Shown here piece by piece: positions 23,401 to 28,217 of a stretch of DNA of 28,217 bases. The stretch lies in assembly GCA_000320545.1 (NCBI GenBank), contig ADNK01000292.1, forward strand, positions 1 to 28,217. The letters run 5' to 3'. The DNA comes from Bigelowiella natans CCMP2755. Lineage: Eukaryota > Cercozoa > Chlorarachniophyceae. Each line of letters opens with the position of its first letter. Within the stretch, counting starts at the first letter, position 1. The position numbers and the translations under genes are program-made. The notes beneath the pieces are model-generated. The model did not search any database, was not told where the DNA came from, and worked only from the letters and a program-made list of their open reading frames with translations.

Positions 23401-24767
23401 CGCGATCGGCGGCGACGATGATACCGACTGCGAGGGAGGGGGGGGGGGGACAGGAACAGGGCGAGGCAGGTGCTAATGCTGCGTGCTGCTGGTGGAGCGC
23501 GATATTAATGGGGGATGATGATGGTGATGATGATGATGATGGTGGTGGTGATGACGATGATTACATGGCGACAAATGACAAAGATGAGCGCGACAACGAT
23601 AAATGAAAGGTTGATCGTAAGTTGATAATGGTTGCAGCGACAATGATGACTGATGTTTTTTTTTTTTTTTAAATCACGAGTCTTCTCCTCCTCTTACCAG
23701 AACTAGGAAACAGCACGGTCACCCCCCCAGTCTCACCGGGAATAAATCGCAGCAGTGGCTTCGAGGGACGGGGTCAGCAGCGACGAAACACGCTACCAAC
23801 GTCAAGTAGATCATTTCGCCAAAATGGTGGCGGCAGCAGCAATAGCGTCCTTCCATTCATCAAGCTGAAGAGCGTCAAGGAGGTCATGATAGTTGTAGTT
23901 GTAGTAGTAGTAGTGGTAGCAGCAATAGTAGTAGCAGCTGTAGCAGCCTCGATTTTGTAGAAGCAAGCATATTCCCACTAGATATTGCTAGTTTGTGCTT
24001 CTTCTTCTTCTTCTTCTTCTTCTTCTTCTTCTTCGTCTTCCTAACCAGCCCGCTAACGCTACACCCTCTCCTCCTCCTCCTCCTTGTCCTCCTCCCTGTC
24101 CTTGTCCTAACTGCAAGATGAAGATAGGCACTCAAAACCTACTGAAGTACCTCAAGACCGACGAGAAGATAGTGTTTGCAGGATTGATCGTAAAGCACAG
24201 CTTCAGTGGCGTGAGTCTCATCCCCAGAAAGCGCGAGCTCATCCTGACCAGCTTCCCCCGCATTCTTTACATCGACCCGAAGAAGGAGGTCATCAAAGGT
24301 CGTACCTGCTGTCATTCGTTGTCGTCGGCAGCAGCGTCGTTACTAAATGAAACAAACCAAGCAAATGAAGCTGTGACTACCTGCCAGGAGAGATCCCGTG
24401 GTCGCCCAAGATACACGCGGAGGCTAACTCGCGTAAGATGTTTACCATCACTTCCAAAGGTGCGGGTTCGTAGCAGCAGCAGCAGCAGTAGCAGCAGCAG
24501 GAGGAGGAGTGGGATGTGCGCGCGCGCGCGCGCGGGCGTGTATGTATGAAGAAGAAAAGCAACTTTGCTTGAAGGGAAAGGATTCAGGGTTAATCTACTA
24601 ACACTACTGGTGCTGCTGCTTATTGCGACTGAAAAATCCAATCTTTGAAACTTGAAGGCCGAAAATACACGCTGACGTGTTTATCACATGAGACGAAGTC
24701 TTGGGTCGAGATAATTACATGGTGACCGACTGTACTCTCCCCCTCTCACCCTTTCTCTCTACCCCCC

Positions 24768-24834
<67 letters not shown>

Positions 24835-24903
24835 TATATGAATATCCCTTCTTTTGATTCACCTAGGTCGTGTGTGTCCGACTTCCAGCTTCTGACGTAT
24901 GTT

Positions 24904-24942
<39 letters not shown>

Positions 24943-25205
24943 TTCCTGCATGTACGACACCACAGCATGAAGAACGAGCTAAATGAGCACGTGATTCACA
25001 TACTCCCCCAGGGGGGGAAGAAGAAGAACAACAAGAAGAAAGGCATTACTGCAGAGGGAGGAGCTAGAGAGGGGATATCGTCGTCGCCATCATCGATGGC
25101 GACGACGACGACAGCACACTCGCGCTCGAGCCCTACTATGCTTGTTCAGGAGGGTAATCTTCTCATTTGTTATAGCTTGTGTGTTGGGGTGTGTGTGTGT
25201 GTGAG

Positions 25206-25244
<39 letters not shown>

Positions 25245-25472
25245 TGAGTGGCGCGTAGTCTATCTTGCTCTAAATCATTGATATCTTTAAATGAAGAAAA
25301 GGCTAGCTGAACGTTTTTCGCGACCTTGAATTTCCCCCCCTTTATCTTTGCATCATCTCATGACATGTGGATCTCGATGAGCGATTTCATCCTTCTGAAC
25401 ATGTGACATCACGCCTTATCTCATCTGCGTCTTTCCTTACGCGATCATGCCGTAGGTTTTGGAGCAGAGTAG
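19024..25472 (+). CDS. PDPK1: PDK1-type AGC kinase with C-terminal PH domain
   Basis: PDK1 phosphorylates the activation loop of AGC kinases and binds phosphoinositides through its PH domain. Exons: 19024-19189, 19264-19306, 19392-19440, 19600-19724, 19901-19955, 20148-20250, 20919-20969, 21148-21216, 21504-21552, 21723-21807, 21990-22026, 22135-22177, 22446-22906, 23110-23469, 23701-23882, 24049-24298, 24388-24459, 24658-24725: 755 residues. Alternatively 24658-24721, 24867-24896, 24966-25153 and 25456-25472 give 832. Kinase landmarks: GEGSYAKVY, YAAKMV (Lys45), HRDLKPEN (Asp139), TDFGTA (Asp157), GTAEYVAPEIL, DIWSIGCIIY, RDLLSRIF. Linker (about 292-650) is rich in Pro, Thr, Ser and Gly runs. 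The PH domain (about 650-750) has ILTSFPRILYIDPKKEVIKG and EIPWSPKIHAEA, close to the PDK1 PH motif. Kinase and PH calls are firm; linker exons rest on phase only. Confidence 0.92.
19540..19590 (+). repeat. CCACCT repeat before a PDK1 acceptor
   Basis: A CCACCT/CCTCCA hexamer-like repeat ends just before the acceptor at 19598-19599 and provides the pyrimidine-rich tract of that 3' splice site. Confidence 0.85.
20411..20466. repeat. Compound (CA)n(TA)n microsatellite
   Basis: About 15 CA units pass into about 12 TA units inside the longest PDK1 intron (20251-20918). Confidence 0.9.
22549..22598 (+). repeat. CTC repeat, in frame as poly-proline in the PDK1 linker
   Basis: About 16 CTC units lie in the exon model 22446-22906, where the frame reads them as a run of about 17 prolines. 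The whole 461-nt segment stays open and in phase. It could instead be the pyrimidine tract of an unrecognised intron. Confidence 0.7.
24001..24035 (+). repeat. CTT repeat forming the polypyrimidine tract of the PH-domain exon
   Basis: About 12 CTT units end roughly 12 bases before the acceptor CTAACCAG (24047-24048) of the exon that carries the PH-domain start; the CTAAC may also be a branch-point-like motif. Confidence 0.88.
24762..24832. repeat. Compound poly-C, (TC)n, (TA)n tract
   Basis: A run of about 17 C passes into about 10 TC units and then about 15 TA units, directly after the first possible PDK1 stop (24723-24725) and before the alternative downstream exon at 24867. Confidence 0.9.
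24906..25243. repeat. Two GT microsatellites flanking a possible PDK1 exon
   Basis: GT runs at 24906-24938 and about 25187-25243 lie on either side of the possible exon 24966-25153, just past its neighbouring donor sites. Confidence 0.88.
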
Positions 25473-25792
25473 GTCATTAAATGCCCTGCTGGGATCGTAC
25501 AGCCTGTCGCAGATACCGTATATCGTATGTCGAAATGTGCACACGCTCCAATGTGTTTTATAACCGTGTTGTTGGCGCTTGTGAATCATCTTATGAATAG
25601 CGCATAATAGGCCCAGCCCTCATCGTACTTGCATCCATTACATTGTACATGCATGGCCGGCATGCTCGAGCGTTCCGTCACGCTACTTCGCACAGCAGTC
25701 TTGAAAACATTTGATACATGTCACAATAATATGAACTTAATTAGCTTGTTAATTTTGGCTATATGCGGCGGCTACACATATTTGCGATATAC

Positions 25793-25849
<57 letters not shown>

Positions 25850-26042
25850 TATAATATATTGCTCACATAATAATAATTGAATATATTGGCTGTATGTTAT
25901 GTCATCCATGCGCGACGACAAACATGCACCTCATATGCGGCATTTGCTAGTTAGCCTGCTACCTATTTAAGTGTAAATAATTCCATTGTTTGTCGACGTA
26001 CAAGCATTTACATGATCCAAGTCAATGATTGGAAGCTTTGAA
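25473..26042. other. Spacer between PDK1 and gene 8
   Basis: No gene is seen. The main content is a long TA dinucleotide run interrupted by AC steps at about 25787-25857. The flanks are AT-rich. Both neighbouring genes end towards this spacer. Confidence 0.6.
25787..25857. repeat. Long TA microsatellite with AC interruptions
   Basis: About 70 bases of TA units, broken by a few ACA steps, in the spacer past the end of PDK1. Confidence 0.9.
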
Positions 26043-26299
26043 TTATGTTTCATAGATCGAGAGCTCTCTGATCATCGTTTGTCCCAAATTTAATTTCCTC
26101 ATTCTCATCATTTGGGCATCCCCCTTCTTTGCTTCCCTGGCGGAAACATCATCGTCCTCCTTATCAGCAGTCGCCGGTCGAAATCCTCGCTCATGTTGTA
26201 TAATCAGGCTGGTGATGTTGCGGCTTTCCTCCAGCGCCGCAATCAGCATCTGAGTTGTTTGACACGAGAGAGACATTGAAAAGCAAATCACCGCAAATC

Positions 26300-26341
<42 letters not shown>

Positions 26342-28084
26342 ACGTGTGGGGAACACTGGATATAGGTCGATGCGACGATTGTGGCTAACCTCTTGCTCTC
26401 TGTCGAGCCCGGTCCGCAAAACGCGCGAGCCAGATCTCCAGTTCTATCAGCACAAAGCAAAACACACGCACGCACGCAAACGCGCACCCATGCACGCGCG
26501 CGAGAAAAGGGGAGAATGGCACAGAAAAGATTAGCATCTACATCTCTGATGATTCAACACAGCGAGCGATATATCCGAATCCGAGAAAGGAACAGGAGAG
26601 ACCTCTCTGATGGTATGCTACGATCGCACTGTGTTAAGAGAGGAAGATGGTGGTATGGCTGATTATGGACCTTGATAGCTTCGCTCTTCTTTCTACGCTC
26701 TTCTCGCCGTTGTTCCCGCCTCATTTCTGCGCTACGCTTCATCCTGCATGTAAAAGTCATGCTGGTCAGCCGGATTTGAGGAGGAGGACGAAGAAGAAGA
26801 AGAAGAGGAAGAAGAAGGCGGTGACAATGGCAATGGTATTGGTGGGGATGGTGCTGGTGGAAGAGGAGGAGATTGGTAATATCCATACATACACACTCAA
26901 AGAAACAAACCTCTTTAACATCGTTGCGTTGCCCTGAGACGATGTGGATGAAGAAGAAGAAGAAGAAGAAGATGATGATGATATTGGCGGTGGCGCTGGA
27001 AGGTGGTAGAGAGTTTTTCCCGCGCCTATAATATGAACGTAGTCAGCAAAAAATAACCGAGGTCTCAAACTGTTGTTTGCGAGATTGGGTTCATCAACTA
27101 CCACCAGATTGAATAATATAGTAATATTTTCATGAAAGCTCCCACAATGCAGCTCCCACAATGCTGATAGGCTCCGCGACACGACGCATTGCAGTGTTGC
27201 GGGACAAATCCCATTGGTACTTTCGCCATGGGTTGGGAGGCACCTTGTTTCTGAGGAATGGAGTCCTCTATTCGCATCAGCTGCATCGTTATTCTGGGGC
27301 CTATTTCCCACACCTTTTATTGTTTTTGGGTGAATGAATCGAGTAGTATGAGGCCATGCGGACGGCGAGGTTAAGTTTCTCACGGGCTGCGCTCACGCTA
27401 TTGATGTCGATCGGCACAATTCCAACATAAATGCCCTGAGGACTGGGGTACGATTGTCGTTCGCTCTTGTTGCTACTGTTAGTATTTTTAAACTAATCAT
27501 ATCCATCCATCCGCACCCACCTGGATCTTTTTGTTTCCGAGCTTCGTGCACCCACTGAAACTGTAAATTAAAAACTCACTCCTCATCCTCCGGTGGCCAA
27601 CCAGACTCTTACAAGCTATGCATCATGCTGATGGAGTCGCCATCAAATAAATAGAGCCCCCGTCCCTTCCCACCCCTTCGCCTATCACTAGGCTGTCTAC
27701 CCTGACGGTCACAGATCACAGATCACAGATCACTACCTTTTCTCATCGAGAAAGAATTTTTCATCGACGACTACTGTTTCGTTACCGCTCTGTAGCCCCC
27801 CCCCCTCTTCCAAGCTGTATACCTTCGCCAGATAGTGCCTGGGTGAAGGGAAGGAAGGGGTGTATTAGAGGAGGAGAGGGAAGGGAAAAGAGCTCGATGA
27901 TGACGGTCACTATAGTCGATATAACATGCAACGATGATACATTTAGTGTACATCACAGCTCACAGTGAGTGTGGTGCGGCAGGTTGCTCTTGGCAGGGTG
28001 AATGGTGACCAACCTAATCTGAAAGGCGTCCGAAGACTCGTTGTAATGCATCGTCACCAGTCGCTTCATTTGTCGTGTAGTTAG
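26043..28084 (-). CDS. Unidentified multi-exon gene, charged C-terminal half
   Basis: I do not recognise the product. Proposed exons in transcript order: 28084-28014, 27838-27737, 27475-27397, 27280-27244, 27025-26911, 26743-26671, 26443-26390 and 26249-26043; 738 nt in phase, all GT-AG. If an internal ATG at 28069 is the start, the protein has 240 residues; otherwise it continues past the right edge, where a good donor (GTGAGT, 28156-28151) suggests another exon. Visible parts: RQMKRLVTMHYNESSDAFQI, HYLAKVYSLEE, a Gly run from a G10 tract, ETVVVDEKFFLDEK, YPSPQGIYVGIVPIDIN, a Ser run from a simple repeat, then a strongly basic, probably helical segment (RREQRREERRKKSEAIK) and a C-terminal part with LIAALEESRNITSLI and MRMRKLNLGQTMIREL. 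No membrane segment. The 3' exons are more secure than the 5' ones. Confidence 0.5.
26305..26338 (-). repeat. GA/CT microsatellite in an intron of gene 8
   Basis: About 17 AG units; on the coding strand it is a CT run upstream of the last exon's acceptor (26251-26250). Confidence 0.9.
27711..27733. repeat. Three tandem copies of a 7-mer (ACAGATC)
   Basis: Three perfect head-to-tail copies lie in the gene 8 intron, next to the 5' splice site at 27736-27735. Confidence 0.8.
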
Positions 28085-28217
28085 CTGAGGAAGAGGAGGA
28101 GGAGAAGAAGGCAACAGACAGAAGGAGTGAAATAGCAGGAAACGTTTAGAACTCACAGCGCGTACTCTGTACAAGCTTCGCAGTTATAACCACTCAATCG
28201 CAACCACTGCCCCCCCC

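Noticed and set aside
26766-27383. 205-codon open frame on the - strand
   Set aside because: It crosses introns of gene 8; only part (26911-27025) is used as an exon and the end is low-complexity.

Overview
The window looks like nuclear DNA of a plastid-bearing microbial eukaryote, most likely an alga. Genes are split by many short GT-AG introns, and introns and spacers are full of microsatellites. One gene is a fibrillin (plastid lipid-associated protein) whose N-terminus looks like a signal peptide, as expected for secondary-plastid algae such as stramenopiles. I could not fix the lineage further. I built the gene models by eye, using splice sites, reading-frame phase and family motifs together; all exon lengths are consistent in phase.

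Layout, left to right, eight genes: (1) 4-1538 +, 3' half of a PP2A B55 regulatory subunit; (2) 7009-2509 -, 16-exon class I/II aminotransferase; (3) 7189-8842 +, nine-exon fibrillin; (4) 10631-9348 -, intronless secreted GH28 polygalacturonase-like enzyme; (5) 11009-15200 +, 14-exon splicing factor Prp17/CDC40; (6) 18569-16711 -, eight-exon tetraspanin-like membrane protein; (7) 19024-24725 or 25472 +, PDK1-type kinase with PH domain and a long low-complexity linker; (8) about 28084-26043 -, unidentified charged protein, probably running to or past the right edge.

The eight genes alternate strand without exception (+ - + - + - + -), giving three divergent pairs with short shared upstream regions (about 180, 380-410 and 450 bp) and four convergent pairs with longer tails. 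There is no sign of an operon, CRISPR array, tRNA, rRNA or intact mobile element. The genes do not form one pathway: signalling (B55, PDK1), splicing (Prp17), plastid lipid structure (fibrillin), amino-acid metabolism (aminotransferase) and pectin-type polysaccharide cleavage (GH28) simply sit side by side.

Most notable are the perfect strand alternation, the intronless GH28 gene among intron-dense neighbours, several micro-exons (22, 23, 29, 35, 36 nt), one probable GC-AG intron, microsatellites that serve as polypyrimidine tracts of 3' splice sites, and microsatellites translated as homopolymer linkers in the kinase. I found no convincing wholly new system; gene 8 is the best candidate for something undescribed.
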